Shown here in pieces: positions 44,568-56,494 of a stretch of DNA of 64,000 bases. The translations under genes and the position numbers were made by a program. How positions within the stretch are numbered: the stretch's first letter is position 1; every line of letters begins with the position of its first letter. This DNA comes from Mesorhabditis belari (taxonomy: Eukaryota > Nematoda > Chromadorea > Rhabditida > Rhabditidae). The stretch spans positions 1-64,000 of the forward strand of contig CAUEEP010000258.1 in assembly GCA_958450365.1 (NCBI GenBank). Reading direction: 5' to 3'. The notes beneath the pieces are model-generated. The model made no database searches and was not told where the DNA came from. It saw only the letters and a list, made by a program, of their open reading frames with translations.

Positions 44568-46150
44568 CGGGCTTGGTGAAAGAAATGCAAAAGAGTTCTC
44601 AGCTTTTAGAGGCGACACAAATGAACAAGTTTAAGAGAGGATTTTGAGAAAGCCTGTTGCTTTTCCTGAATACATTCTATGCAACAACAACTCGAAAACT
44701 CAATTGTGTTACTTATTAGTGTAAAGAATTGTACTCTATCTTCAAATAAACAGGTTCAATGCATATGAAATCTCATGCAAATAATCCATGTAAATTTCTC
44801 CACCTGTTTGCTGTAATTTCCATTTGATTAGAAAGAAAGGTGAGAATCTTAAGCTCTTTTTATTTGACACGAAATGTTAGAGAAACTTTTCTTTTCGATC
44901 ATTGGAGTCAACTCAAATTTGATGTTCTTTTATTCTAAGTTCTATTAATTCAAGGGTTTTTTTTTTTAATCAACATGATTCTATTCAAAAAGATTTCAGC
45001 GAATTTTTATCAATATTTTTTTTTTTGAGTTTTTAAAATAAAGCCTCGGATTAGCTTTTTATTGAAAACGCGCATGAAAAAATATTACAATTTTTCAAAA
45101 AATGAAAAACCCCTCGTTACCTCTTTTTTTTGTAGAAAATTCCCGATTTTTTCGACAGTTGAAAATTTTGGTCAAAAAGCTGATTAATTGCATAATTTTT
45201 CAAAAAAAAAAAAAATTGTTTTTGCATTGGAAGGGAATTCAGTTAAACGGCTGAATATCTTTAAAAAGTGTCGTATATAATGCGCGGCTCGTCATTTTTG
45301 CGTCATTTTTTTTGCAATAATTTTTGCTAAAAGTACGGTAATTTTTTATCCAAGTGTGCGTTTTAAAAAACGCATTACTCGCGAGGAGCACACTCTACCA
45401 AAAATGATACAATATCGAATCGTTAATCGAAGTTTAAATTGTATAGATTAGGTTGGAAAGAAAATTTGACAAAAGTTCTCGAAAAAGGTTTGAAAAAAAA
45501 AAGAAAAAAAAAAATATAGTCGAGTTTAACAAAAAATCTGGGAAGAATTGATGGCTTGGCTTTTGAGAAATCACTGTGCAAACTTTTTCTACGACTTTTC
45601 AATGAACTCGCTAGATTTTATAAATCAACTACTTCCAAAGTGATCCGAGCAACCCCATCGCTCGATACTTTCACTGGCTGCTCGCGGTGAAGCTAAATAA
45701 GCATACTTTTCATTCTCGGGTAAGGATATTGATGGCTTAAAGCATTAAGGGTTTTTACAAGGGAATGACCCCAATTTTCTTGCCAACTAAATAGATTGTT
45801 GAATAAAGCAGAGTACAGAAGGCTGGATCTAAATTGTGTAGAACGTTTTGTTTTGTTCAAAAAAAAAAGTCCGTTTGTGCTTTGCTCACTTTTGTTTTTG
45901 CGATTTAAAATCAATTATTGCGCAAGATTTTGAGTGAAAAGTCAGCAAAGATCACAAATTTCGTATAATCTTTACATGGTTACTGAAGTGTTTCTTTTAA
46001 GTTAATGATTTGTTCTAGCTTTGTATTGGGTTACTGTAGAATAGACTAGATAACTCACGGGCTACGGTATCCACGCTTTCAACCTCCTATCTGTTCGACG
46101 AAGTTTGCAAGGGAATTTTGGGGTTAAAGACATGCTTACCTAAGTTGTTT
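44568..46150. other. Gene-free stretch with a truncated MITE
   Basis: About 45222-45395 matches the right part of the GAGTGTG family (TTGCGTCATTTTTTTTGC..., ending CGCATTACTCGCGAGGAGCA) with a TA after it; the left end is missing. Long A/T runs elsewhere. No supported gene. Confidence 0.55.
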
Positions 46151-46164
46151 GATCATTTGTATAT

Positions 46165-46480
46165 AACGGCATTGTACTGGCATTGTACTGACATTGTACT
46201 GGCATTGTACTGGCATTGTACTGACATTGTACTGACATTGTACTGCGCATTGTACTGCACATTGTATTGGCATTGTACTGCGCATTGTAGTGGCATTGTA
46301 CTGCACATTGTACTGCGCATTGTACTGGCATTGTACTGGCATTGTACTGGCATTGTACTGGCATTGTACTGACATTGTACTGGCATTGTACTGGCATTGT
46401 ACTACGTATTGTACTGGCATTGTACTGCGCATTGTACTGCGCTATGTACTGGCATTGTATTGTACGGTATTGTAACGGCA
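46165..46480. repeat. 12-bp minisatellite CATTGTACTGGC
   Basis: About 26 units of CATTGTACTGGC/GACATTGTACTG/CGCATTGTACTG. Because 12 is a multiple of three, several frames stay open on both strands; these are not genes. Confidence 0.95.
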
Positions 46481-47837
46481 TTAGTCAATTCTTTGACTGC
46501 TCAACTTGTTCAAATTTCTCCAAAAAAATTACTTCAAATTGTGACGTGGCTTTGAGCTCGAGTTCTTCAAACGGATCTTCAAACGGAGATCTTTTCCATC
46601 ATTGAATCCTCTCAACAATCATATTATTCAATTTCACGTTTCTTGATCGCTAGACTAAAAATAGTGTTCACGATAAATTTCACAAAGAAATCCGCAGCGT
46701 GAAAGAGAAAGATTTTCACACAATCTCTTCATTGGTTTCTTCCATTCAGCCACCCAGAAATAAATCGAGAAAAACGAGCATTTTGTAGTCAATCATCTGC
46801 AGGAAATTTTCTACACAAAAAAAGTTGTTTACTTGAAAAGTTCTCATCTTTATTTCATCTTTATTTTATTTCATTTTATTTCTTTTTTTTTTCTTTTTTT
46901 TTTCTAAACAATTTGTACGAGAGTTGATTTTCGAAGCGCTTTTCTCAAATTTCTCAAATTGAATCGAATCGTCTAGGGGATTTTTCACAAAACGCGTGAC
47001 TTCTTCACTACAGATATCTCAACTTTTCTTTTCCATTTATGCAATATGTTTGTTTACCCAATTAGTTGAATCTTTTTCGAAAAGGGAGGATTTAAAAGGA
47101 TTTTTGCGATCAAAGATAGATTTTTGAGGGGAAAAAAAAGACAAAATTAGACCCACATCTCGTTGTTTATTTGAGCAAAAAGTTGTACAGTTGTGTAAAA
47201 AAAAAACTTTTGATAAAGCTTTTGATAAGCTTTTGATAAAATTAAGTACAAGGTATTAGGTTTGATTGGAAAAAAAGAGTTGATAAGATTAAAGTAGAGC
47301 AATTGACTTTCTATGATTTACTAATTTAATGTTTTGTTAGAAAGTTGAGGCTGAAAATTATCTTCTTGAAAGTTTGCGAAGAAGCTTGGCCTTGACAAGA
47401 CTTGAAAACTTTTTCTGAGCACATGTGACTTGGCTACCGTCACTCGTAGCTCGTAACACAATAGGAAATGTTACAATAGTTTATACTTAGGTTACTGTAA
47501 CAGTAATCGTAAAGATTCCTTTAACATTTAAGGCTCAGCGCCTAATCAGTCAAAGACGGAGTCAAACCTCTAGTAGATCTTCATGTCTATTGTTGCAGTG
47601 TCCCAACTAGAAGCTACTTAAGTTATTGTAACATTAATAATTTTAGTTACAGTAGCCTAGCTTGGAAGCCGTAGCTGATCGTACCGTATCGTACAGTATC
47701 GTACCGTATCGTACAGTATCGTACCGTATCGTGCCTCTTATCGCTTATCGTACGACTCCGAACTTACAGGAGCCATCCAGCTTGGCTTTATGTCCAACAT
47801 GTTTCACAAAAGCTCCCTTTTTGTGGACTGATCTCAA
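46481..47837. other. Gene-free stretch
   Basis: AT-rich; a short TACCGTATCGTACAGTATCG array at about 47680-47735 and AAGCTTTTGATA triplicate near 47217-47240. No supported gene. Confidence 0.45.
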
Positions 47838-47908
47838 GCGCAGTTGGTTCAGTGGTAGAGTGCTCGCCTGCCACGCGGGCGACCCGGGTTCGATTCCCGG
47901 ACTGCGCA
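47838..47908 (+). tRNA. tRNA-Gly (GCC), copy 3
   Basis: 71 nt, differing from the other two only around GTAGAGTGCTC (GTAGAATGCTC elsewhere). Intact stems, GCC anticodon. Its 3' flank (GATCTTTTGC, then GGAGCTGCAATCCTTCTCAA) matches the 3' flank of the other copies, so it belongs to the same duplicated unit in inverted orientation, with less preserved. Confidence 0.97.
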
Positions 47909-49057
47909 AAGATCTTTTGCCTTTTTTAAAAACTAGAATGATTTTTGGAGCTGCAATCCTTCTCAAGCCCCACCTTATCAAATCAAAGATTCTTTTGCTA
48001 ATTCTCAGCAAAATTCAAGTCTAGGCAACTTCTTTTGCTTTTCCTATTCGTTCAGCTTCTCAAAGCTATGAGCTAGACCAAAAATTTGCTCTTGCTGAAT
48101 GCAAGGGATGGGTAAAACCCAGAATTAGCCAAGTCAGCCAAAAGCCAAGCGTTACTCTATAACATTTAACTGGGTTAGGGTTCCGGTATCTAGGACAAGC
48201 TTTACAATGTTTGACTTGGTTTGGTCTGGAAAATCAGCTATCTGTTAACGCGTGGATCTGTTGGCTTGACTTGGCTCTCTGAAAAGGTTCTGTTGAACTG
48301 GTTGTCTCATTTCTGGTTTGATTTTTTTCGTTTTAGAACATTCCTGGCAAAGGCTGTGTACAAGTAAAGGCATAAAAGAAGAAGTTGTTATCAGAAAACT
48401 TCACATTCTCTCATTCTTAAAATTTCCCTGTGCCCAATTTATTTTGGATTAGTGTGAGTAGAAACACCAAAGAGCTTTCCGCGAAAAAGTTCAAAATTTT
48501 CGCAAGCTTTCTCCGAATGAAAAAGTCAGAATAGTGCAAAATTCATCTTTCAGAATGATTTCTATTCACGAAAAATCTTTCGAAACCCACAGATTTCCAT
48601 TTAATCCGAAATTTAGATAATAATTTTTTTATCGTTTTTTCGCTCTTCCGGTCACTCGATTTCTGAGCTCAATTTAGGTTTCTAAAAAAAAAAATAAATG
48701 AAACTACGGTAATCCGGATTAAATTCATTTGATTGAAATCTTCTTTTGATTAAAAGTTGAATGAAAGTGTTCACTTTGTTTCTTTTCGATCAACCGTTCC
48801 TTTTGATTGGACTTCTTGATTGGAAAAGTTGGAAATTCATTCAACAACGAACAAATGAAGAACTCATTTCTTGCATAACAAGCAAAAACAAAATCTTGAT
48901 TAAGTTGATTTGCCTTTAGCTTTTGTAGAAATTACGAGAGTAGACAAGTTCTTTAGAGCGTATTGTAGGATTTCTGCTTACGGGAGTAGACAAGTTCTTT
49001 AGAGTGTGCTCTGTGTCGAAAGATATCTTTTCTTTTGCACTCAATTTTCTCATCCTA
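47909..49057. other. Gene-free stretch
   Basis: The first 170 bp are diverged flank of the tRNA duplication. A GTAGACAAGTTCTTTAGAG segment is repeated near 48942 and 48984. No supported gene. Confidence 0.45.
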
Positions 49058-49577
49058 TTGGGTTGGGGAGAATGAGTCGGCGCGAAACTTTAAAGGGACT
49101 TTTTGCACACATAAAGCCTTCTTTAAACATACGTTTGGTTTCATCAAAAGGATCCACTATTTCTCTACAAAATCACTTTTGAGAGATTCCACAAAGCTTT
49201 TCTTTCGTCGAGTTTATGAACTTCCAAACGCAGCTGGTTAAAATGGCAAAGAGTCCGACTCATCATTTGAACAGTTTCTTTCACATAAACCTTCTTTGGT
49301 GTTTATATAAAAAAGATAGAGCACATTCAATTACTTAAGTTGCCAAATTTGCAGGAAGATCCCACCAATGGTTTTTTCTAGATCACAGTTTGTAGTTTTT
49401 GTGAAAAAATGGCTTTTTCTTGAGCGGAGGCGCTGTTTGAATTTTCTTTTAAATGTGATTTTGTAGAGAATTAGTTAACCATTCTACTCATATCAAACGC
49501 ATATTATTTGACGAAGTCGAATTGAAGTTTTAGACATTTTTTTCATTTTCGGCGCCGACTCATTCTCCCCAACCCAA
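49058..49577 (+). mobile_element. 520-bp MITE (TTGGGTTGGGGAG family), copy 3
   Basis: TA at 49056-49057 and 49578-49579; exactly 520 bp and nearly identical to copies 2 and 4. Confidence 0.93.
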
Positions 49578-50660
49578 TACAATTGAGCATACTAGAAAAG
49601 TTTTCTAGAAAAAGTTTCGACAACAGAAAACAAAGTTGAAAGAAAAAATACTATCAAAACAGTTTTAGTTAACAGCTTTAGCTAATTAGAGATAAGTTTT
49701 GCTTTGTTGAGCTCCCGTTATTGGAGTCTTAGTTAAGCTCAACTTCCAGATAAAGTTTGTTAAAGGAAAAACCAGATTTCTTCAATGAAAAACGCTTACA
49801 GTAGAGTATTTGATGCTTACAATTAGACTAAACTAGATTAGATTAGTTTTTTAAACAATCATTCAATCAAGGCTTTGAATTTTACTCAATAATAACTTAT
49901 CTCGATTTGTATTTGCCCTTCCCCAACACATTTCTTCGATTTTTTGATATTCAAAAGTCAAAAATTGATATCAATTTAGAATAAACAGTAATCAATTCAA
50001 AGCTTTACCTTTCCAGCTTTACCTTACCAGCTTTACCTTTCCAGCTTTACCTTAGCCTTTTCAAGGCAAAAAAAACGTCACTCCATTTTTCCACTGAGAG
50101 AATATTTATTCTTCGGCTAAGCAAGTGAAATTTGTATGATTCCTACTGAAATTCGAGTCGGCTAGTCGGCTAGAGAAAGTTTTTTCCGAAAAGTTTTCTC
50201 CTTTCCAAACTTTTCCCATCAATTCGTTGTGGATTAAAAGTTCAAAAAACAGAAATTCACAAACAAAAAAGTATGCCGAAGTTTGGTCTGGATTAGTTTT
50301 GGTATTTTTTCAAAATGACACTATTTTGGTGTCAAAATCAGAGTTGAACGTTGGGGAATTTTTAAAATGAACTTTTTAGATCAATTTTTCTATTAACACA
50401 TTAATCTATTATGCAAAGATTACACAAAAATTACACAAAAAAAAAATTAATCCCAAAATGTAGGCGTTTTTCTTTTGAGTTTGAACGGAGCAGGGGTTTC
50501 ACGGGTGGACAGAATTCTTTTCATTCATCAAAGATTATTTCATTTTCTTTTTAGATTAATGATCTGAATGAATGAGATTTTGAAAGAATTGATAATTAAT
50601 GAATGAAAGTTATAAAGTTATATTTGATACTGTTATAAAGCAATGTTCAAAGTAATACTA
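49578..50660. other. Gene-free stretch
   Basis: Short repeats of CAGCTTTACCTTTC near 50000-50055. AT-rich, no supported gene. Confidence 0.45.
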
Positions 50661-51486
50661 TTGGGTTGGTGAATTGAAAACTGCCGGACTTTGAACTAAA
50701 ATTTATTTAACATAAAACCATGAATTCATTCCAAATAATTTCCATTATTATTGACGACTTCTGCCCATTTTACAAGCAATTTGCGGATTCCTCTTTCGTA
50801 GTAGGATTTTGGTTTGTGTGTGAGACAAGTGTGAGACTCAAAAATGGAGGACTGGAGATGTCCCAGTTTGAGCACTTTCTTCAAAAGAAACCCATTTTGG
50901 TGTCAATAGAAAAGTTGTAGAGAATCAAAAATTAGGCTTACAGCCAAATTTCCAAAAAGATACACTTAGTAGTTTCGCTTAAAATGCAAGTTTTGTGAAA
51001 ATTCGTAAATTTGACAATTTCTTGAAAACTAGTTTTTGAATCGTTCTGAAAATTTGGATATAAGCTTCATTTTTGATCCTCTACAACTTTTCCATTGATA
51101 CCAAAATGGGTTTCTTTTGAAGAAAGTCCTCAAACTGTGACATATGACAATATCCCGCAGTTTTCAATTCACCAGCCCAATAGATTGAGATTAGCCTTGA
51201 TTTGAGGATTCGGAGCGGCCAGCTTAGTTTGGTATAAAGAGAGGGAAGGGACTTATGTAAAAGTCCTGCGCCAGACGGCGAGCGATTATGCGGCCGGACA
51301 AAGAACGAACGGAACACACAAATTTTAAGCGAAACTGCTATGTGTATCTTTTTGGAAATTTGGCTATAAGCCTAATTTTTGATTCTCTACAACTTTTCTA
51401 TTGACACCAAAATGGGTTTCTTTTGAAGAAAGTGCTCAAACTGTCACATATGACAATAGCCGGCAGTTTTCAATTCACCAACCCAA
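50661..51486. mobile_element. Composite MITE, TTGGGTTGGTGAATTG family, copy 2
   Basis: TA at 50659-50660 and 51487-51488; a third end with an adjacent TA lies inside at about 51163-51182, as in the copy at 24510. 826 bp. Confidence 0.85.
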
Positions 51487-53640
51487 TATCAATGACTGAT
51501 CATTGTAAAAGCATCAATTATCTTTGAAATCAAATTTCAAATAATTGATTAGTCGCTTTCTTTAACGGACTTTTATTTCGCAAATCCCTAACCGAATTGT
51601 TGGGTTTATGAATGAAGAATTTCTCTCATCGAAGACCATTTCGGTCCTTCTCCAACCTCAAATCTCAGCAATCTCAGCAATCTCAGCAATTAGCGCCGTA
51701 GTACAAATGAGTTCAAATGTCTCACTCATTTCTTCAGAATTCCCCTCAGAGTACCCAAAAAAAACTCCATTCGCTAAAAAAAACCCATTGCTGTGGGGAA
51801 AATCACCGAAAATCAAAGGTGATGATTTCATCGGAGAAAATTCCCATTTTTAGCTCACACTTCATTTGGGGGAGACTGGGATTTTGTTTTGTGTTTTTCA
51901 GGATTCCCTAGGGATTCTTTCCTCAAGAATCTTCGTCTACACCCTACAAATGTTACCGTATTTTCTCGGAAATCTTTTTTTTTTCACACAACTTCACGCA
52001 AACAGAATAATTGATATTAGAGAAGAAAAAAAAAGAAAAGAAATAATTGGTAGGACAAAAAATGCTTTGAATTTAAGGGTATACTGTGATAACTTATGAC
52101 ATTAGATGAATTGAATTGGATGAAATTGGAGTGGGAAAGTTCAAGATTATGCTCGTCTTACGTTCGAATTTTATCCTTTTTATAAATAAAATGATTTAAC
52201 TCACTATAGGTTTAAAAAGTTATAAAGTTATAAAGTTATAAAGTTTATAAAGAGCTTATTTATCTCGGTATTGTCAAAAGCCGATCCCGGATCGAATTCG
52301 GGCTGTTTGAATAGAGGCCTGAGCCTGAGCCTGACCCTGAGCCTTATCAATGCCTGGCTGGCTGGCTGGCTGGCTGGATTTCTCTTTAGAATCTTATCAA
52401 TGTCATGTACTTGCTCAGGAAACTGGTTCAGTTACTCAACTTGTTAACGCCTCAACCATTCTTGCCTAGACGAAAAAGCAAACAAGTGAAACGCAATCCA
52501 ATATCGAACTTTAGTCGTTCGATTCAAGTCGAACGACTAAAGAACGACTAAAGAACGACTAAAGAACTAAACACTCTACCACTGAGCCACAAAGCATCAA
52601 TGACATCACAAAACATCATTTTACTCTCAACTCTTTAACAAAAACGAGAAGCAGATTAGGAATCAGTGTAAAAATTCTGCGTCGAATAGTATATGGCTTC
52701 TGTCATTTGGCCAACAAACCTGGTATTCCCTGCCTATCAATGCTAATGTATTGCTAATATTGCAAAGTAATATAATGAAAAGTTTTATTTCTAAAACCCT
52801 CAAAAATATCAAAGAATCGTGAAGAAGAGGGAAAAAAAGTCGCAAAGAAAAAAAAAAAACAAAGGAAACACGTATGGGCAAACACGAATGAACATTCACC
52901 GGGGTTTTTGTAAATTCTTTCAACAACAAATACCGAATAATCAACAATGCAAAAAAGCAATCACAAACAGAGCGAGAACACAAATTGACTTTTTATGGCA
53001 CATCATTTTTTTATTTTTTTATTTTTTAAAAAAAGAGCTACCGTATGAAACTATTTACACCGAAAAAAAAAAGGGGAAAAAAGGGAAATGCTACGACTAT
53101 TTGAAGGAAATCCTAGCGTCTAACCTATACACAGTATCTACAAATATCATAGTTGACAATGGAGGAGATCAAGCGCGATTTGTTGAGATTCAAAAATTTC
53201 GGGAAAATGCGATTGAAAGCACAAAAACAAAGTAGATCAAAAAAAAAAAGTCAAAAATTTACCCCATTTTCTTTTTTTTTTCTTTTCTTGGTTAAACCGA
53301 TATGTTTAGAGAGTTGTGGGAAATGAAATAACGATTCCTAGCCGGATAATAATTGTACCTAGAGACCCAGGATGAAATCGATAGCAATCGTAAAGTTTCG
53401 TAGGCGTTGTAGATTTTTTTAAGACTTACAATTGTCGAAAAAGAAATGTCCCACAGTGGAGGCTACCCGTTAAATAGGCGAAGACAGCACGGTTTCATTT
53501 TTTAAAAGTATATTATATAGTATTTTTTTTTTAAGAATTTTAAGTATTGAGATTGTTTTGACCAAACAAAAAAAGGGATTGAGGATTGAGAATTGGAGAA
53601 TTGAGAATTGAGAATTGGAGAAATCGAGATGATATCGAGA
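51487..53640. other. Gene-free stretch with tRNA-like and simple repeats
   Basis: Short tandem repeats of GGCTGGCTGGCT near 52355, AAAGTTATAAAG near 52215-52250 and CGACTAAAGAA near 52530-52565. The sequence CACTCTACCACTGAGCCACA at 52569 is the complement of a tRNA 5' half (TGGCTCAGTGGTAGAGTG) without a matching 3' half. A/T-rich frames at 52663-53235 are not supported as genes. Confidence 0.45.
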
Positions 53641-54322
53641 TTAGCATGGAGCACAATGCGCCTTGATAGTCTCCATTGTGCATTGCTTCGCACAGCATTG
53701 CTCGGCGAGACCGGCTCGTTTTGTTCGTCGTGAGTGCTCTGAAAATAGAAAAATTGTTCATTGCTTTCATTGCTCATTGCTCATTGCTCAAGACTAACCA
53801 GGCTTCAAGGCTTCTAAGCTTTTTTTTTTTGAATCTAGCTTTATCCTCAATTCTGTGAAAGAATTTGCAAACGTCTTTGGTCAAAGAAAAGAAATAAGAT
53901 CTCAAAACTCTTACCATGATGATGCTCATGAACGTCTCGTTTTTTTCTCAAATCAAAGTCCGTGTCGCTGTCGATTTTGTTCGTCGGAATTGGACGAGTG
54001 CAACCGTTGCAAACCTAAAATTGAAAAATGAGTTGAGAGTTGAGAAAAGTAAAAGAAAATCGCTCGATTTTAAAAAAAAAAAAAAACTAACTTTATTCAA
54101 TGTATCAAGAAGATTTCGACCGCAAATTCGAAATTTCGTGGTTCGTCGATATCGAGAGAATTGAAACTCAGAGTTATCGGCGCTTTCATCGGCGAGTTGT
54201 TTCTCGATTAACCGGTCCAATTCTTCTAGCGGCGTTTCTTCAAATATTGTAGCACTCGTTTGTCGAATGATGAAATAAAGAGAAAACGAGACGAAGATCA
54301 TATTCAGATGCAAGTTCAGCAT
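53641..54322 (-). CDS. Insulin-like peptide 2 (with C-peptide)
   Basis: Secreted ligand for an insulin/IGF-type receptor. Exons 54322-54092, 54014-53915 and 53738-53641 join in phase to 142 residues. The N-terminus holds a signal peptide (MIFVSFSLYFII, residues 8-19; Met1 and Met8 are both possible starts). A short propeptide ends RYRR. B chain: ICGRNLLDTLNKVCNGC, Cys67/79/82, CG-x10-C plus one extra Cys. A C-peptide follows, bounded by RKKR (100-103) and RTKR (115-118), with a His-rich core DVHEHHHEHS. A chain: AGLAEQCCAKQCTM...HCAPC, Cys125/126/130/139/142, with the canonical CC-x3-C-x8-C spacing and one extra Cys that can pair with Cys82. Intron positions and phases (0 and 1) match insulin-like peptide 1. 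The presence of a C-peptide makes it vertebrate-like in layout, as in C. elegans INS-1. Confidence 0.93.
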
Positions 54323-54969
54323 AATTATTGATGAAGCTCGGAGCTTTGAGAATGTGTTGAGTATCGGACAGCGGAACGGCTCTGGCTATCGCATTTTATG
54401 CTGGGGGAAGGACCGCCCCCTTGCTCCGCCCACCTCTTTCCGCCCCAAGATCTTTTCCCCTCCCCCTTTTTTGGAGTATGACTATGAGAAATGCGACTAT
54501 GAGAAAAAAATAGATAAAACTTCAAACAGGGAAATCCTCTCTTCGTAGATGAGCCCCGCCTAGAAATGTTTCGATTTTAAAGGAACAGATTACCGGGATA
54601 AAAAACAACTACACAGACAAGTTGACCTCAAGCGTTTTCACTTCCGTTATATCGTTTTGATCATCCGAAATCTTGTATAGTTATGCAAAATTGATTAACT
54701 AATGCTGGTGACCTTTCTGGGGAAAAAAACTCCAAAAACTAAGAGCTATCTTCTGAGTTTTAGACAATGGGTGTTTTAAACAATTTTAAACAAAGGTTTT
54801 TTGAAAAGCTTTTGAATTGGGAATTTTTTTGAGTTAAAAAGAAAAGAATTTGATGAACAACAGCTTTCTTTGCCTCAATGAACAAATAGATTGCAGTTTT
54901 TTTTGAAGAGACAAAGTGTAGGTGTTAGAAATTTGAGGTTTAGAGATAGAATGTATGATTTGAGGCAGA
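54323..54969. other. Upstream region of insulin-like peptide 2
   Basis: Includes a GC-richer patch (about 54400-54475) directly upstream of the gene, which may be promoter; no defined element is recognised. The rest is AT-rich. Confidence 0.3.
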
Positions 54970-54975
54970 TCCTAA

Positions 54976-54995
54976 GAAGAAGAAGAAGAAGAGAA

Positions 54996-55029
<34 letters not shown>

Positions 55030-55036
55030 AGAGGAA

Positions 55037-55068
<32 letters not shown>

Positions 55069-55079
55069 GGGAAGAAGAA

Positions 55080-55115
<36 letters not shown>

Positions 55116-55139
55116 AGAAGAAGGAAGAAGAAGAGAGAA

Positions 55140-55170
<31 letters not shown>

Positions 55171-55172
55171 GA
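54976..55172. repeat. GAA/GGAAGAA microsatellite
   Basis: Almost 200 bp of AAG/GAA triplets with GAG interruptions; a strict purine strand that gives E/K/R or S/L/F open frames which are not genes. Confidence 0.95.
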
Positions 55173-55207
55173 CTAAGATCCAAAGAATACTGTAACAGTT
55201 TGATTCT

Positions 55208-55534
55208 TTAACAGTGAGTGTTGAGAGCGTGTCGTGCAAAAGCTTGGCGTCTCGATTCTCCACGCTTCCTTAAACTTTTGTTTTTCAGTCCTATTGAAGT
55301 GAGCTTTATCAATGAGCTAAACACTTCCCGATCAAAACATAACCAGCATTGTTGATCAAAACATTTCCCACTTTTTCCCTTAACGACTACAATTTCTTGT
55401 TCGTTTTCTGTAAATGGAAATGCTTTTGTTTGTTGAGATTTCTTTCGTTTCCAAATGTTACGTAGATTGTAGTACTCGCCTTTCTTTGAAGAGAATCCAA
55501 TTTTAGCGCTTAATTCGGAGATTTTTGAAATCAT
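55208..55534 (-). CDS. Hypothetical protein, 108 residues, with splice acceptor before ATG
   Basis: The minus frame from ATG at 55534 to the stop at 55208 begins MISKISELSAKIGFSSKKG and includes FPFTENEQEIVVVKGKSGKCF and CWLCFDREVF. Composition is balanced, unlike repeat-driven frames. TCTTTTCAG lies two bases before the ATG, the position expected for a spliced-leader acceptor. No signal peptide, transmembrane segment or known domain. It may continue in other exons; a (GAA)n tract follows about 35 bp after the stop. Could be chance. Confidence 0.35.
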   Translation of the reverse strand: MISKISELSAKIGFSSKKGEYYNLRNIWKRKKSQQTKAFPFTENEQEIVVVKGKSGKCFDQQCWLCFDREVFSSLIKLTSIGLKNKSLRKRGESRRQAFARHALNTHC

Positions 55535-56137
55535 TTCTGAAAAGAAGCCGTACAGCTATTAGAAAAAAGATAGAATCTTGACAAAAAGCGATCTTCGATG
55601 AAGCTTCATAGAGATCGCTTTCCAAAATAATTTTAAGTCTTCATTCTTCTGTTATAGTCGATGAACGACTTTCAAGCTATTTCAAGGGTTTTTTTTTTGT
55701 CTATTTAGACTTAAAAAGTCAGCCAAAGCGATGAGTTGGCAGCGTTGAGTTGCCGGGATTAGAAAAAGGAAAAGAAAAAAGGATAAAATTTTGAATTTTG
55801 CTGAGGATGAGACAGAGAACGGCAAAGCACTCCATTGGCCGTCTGAGGATTTTGCAAATTTGGATTTTAAGAGAATGTAAGTTCTGGTGTTTGGTGGACG
55901 GTTCTCGGAATGGCTGATTGACTAATACCAACGGTTTCAAACGGAGATCCGTACTTGGACCAGATTGGTCAAACCTGACTCATGTTCAGAGTTGAGGACC
56001 AGGGTTAACTCGAACTAGAGCCAAGTCCAGATAATTTTTCGTACATTCGTGTAACATTCTAGTACTAGAGCTTGAAGCCGGGCTAGGTCAGTGAAGCCCA
56101 GATCAGACAGGGGTAGGCTAGGTTAAGTTTGAGCGAG
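55535..56137. other. Gene-free stretch
   Basis: A short inverted repeat (AAGCGATCTTCGATGAAGC with GATCGCTTT near 55585-55622). No supported gene. Confidence 0.4.
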
Positions 56138-56345
56138 GCAGTCTTGAGTCTTGTGCTTGAGTCTTGTGCTTGAGTCTTGAGCTTGAGTCTTGAGCTTGAG
56201 TCTTGAGCTTGAGTCTTGAGCTTGAGTCTTGAGCTTGAGTCTTGAGCTTGAGTCTTGAGCTTGAGTCTTGAGCTTGAGTCTTGAGCTTGAGTCTTGAGCT
56301 TGAGTCTTGAGCTTGAGTCTTGAGCTTGAGTCTTGAGCTTGAGCC
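56138..56345. repeat. 13-bp minisatellite GAGTCTTGAGCTT
   Basis: About sixteen near-perfect copies. Thirteen is not a multiple of three, so the antisense open frame shows a 13-residue peptide repeat; it is a by-product. Confidence 0.95.
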
Positions 56346-56494
56346 TCTGGAACAGTCTTGTTGGTATTAGCGAAGACAAAGCCTGACTCCAGGCAACTTT
56401 CTATAAATTCATTTCAGTTCAAATTTTGCAAGGATGGGCTGCTTTCCACTCTTTGAACAATTTGAACTACTTCTTTCCTCAGCGTACGACTTAA

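Noticed and set aside
46118..46605. Several overlapping open frames on both strands
   Set aside because: Produced by the 12-bp CATTGTACTGGC repeat, whose length is a multiple of three.
52569..52590. tRNA 5'-half-like sequence (TGGCTCAGTGGTAGAGTG on the minus strand)
   Set aside because: No anticodon arm or T arm at the right distance; the following DNA is a CGACTAAAGAA repeat.
54875..55263. Serine/leucine-rich and glutamate/lysine-rich frames
   Set aside because: Products of the GAA microsatellite.
56083..56379. 98-codon minus frame with 13-residue repeats
   Set aside because: The 13-bp minisatellite explains it fully.
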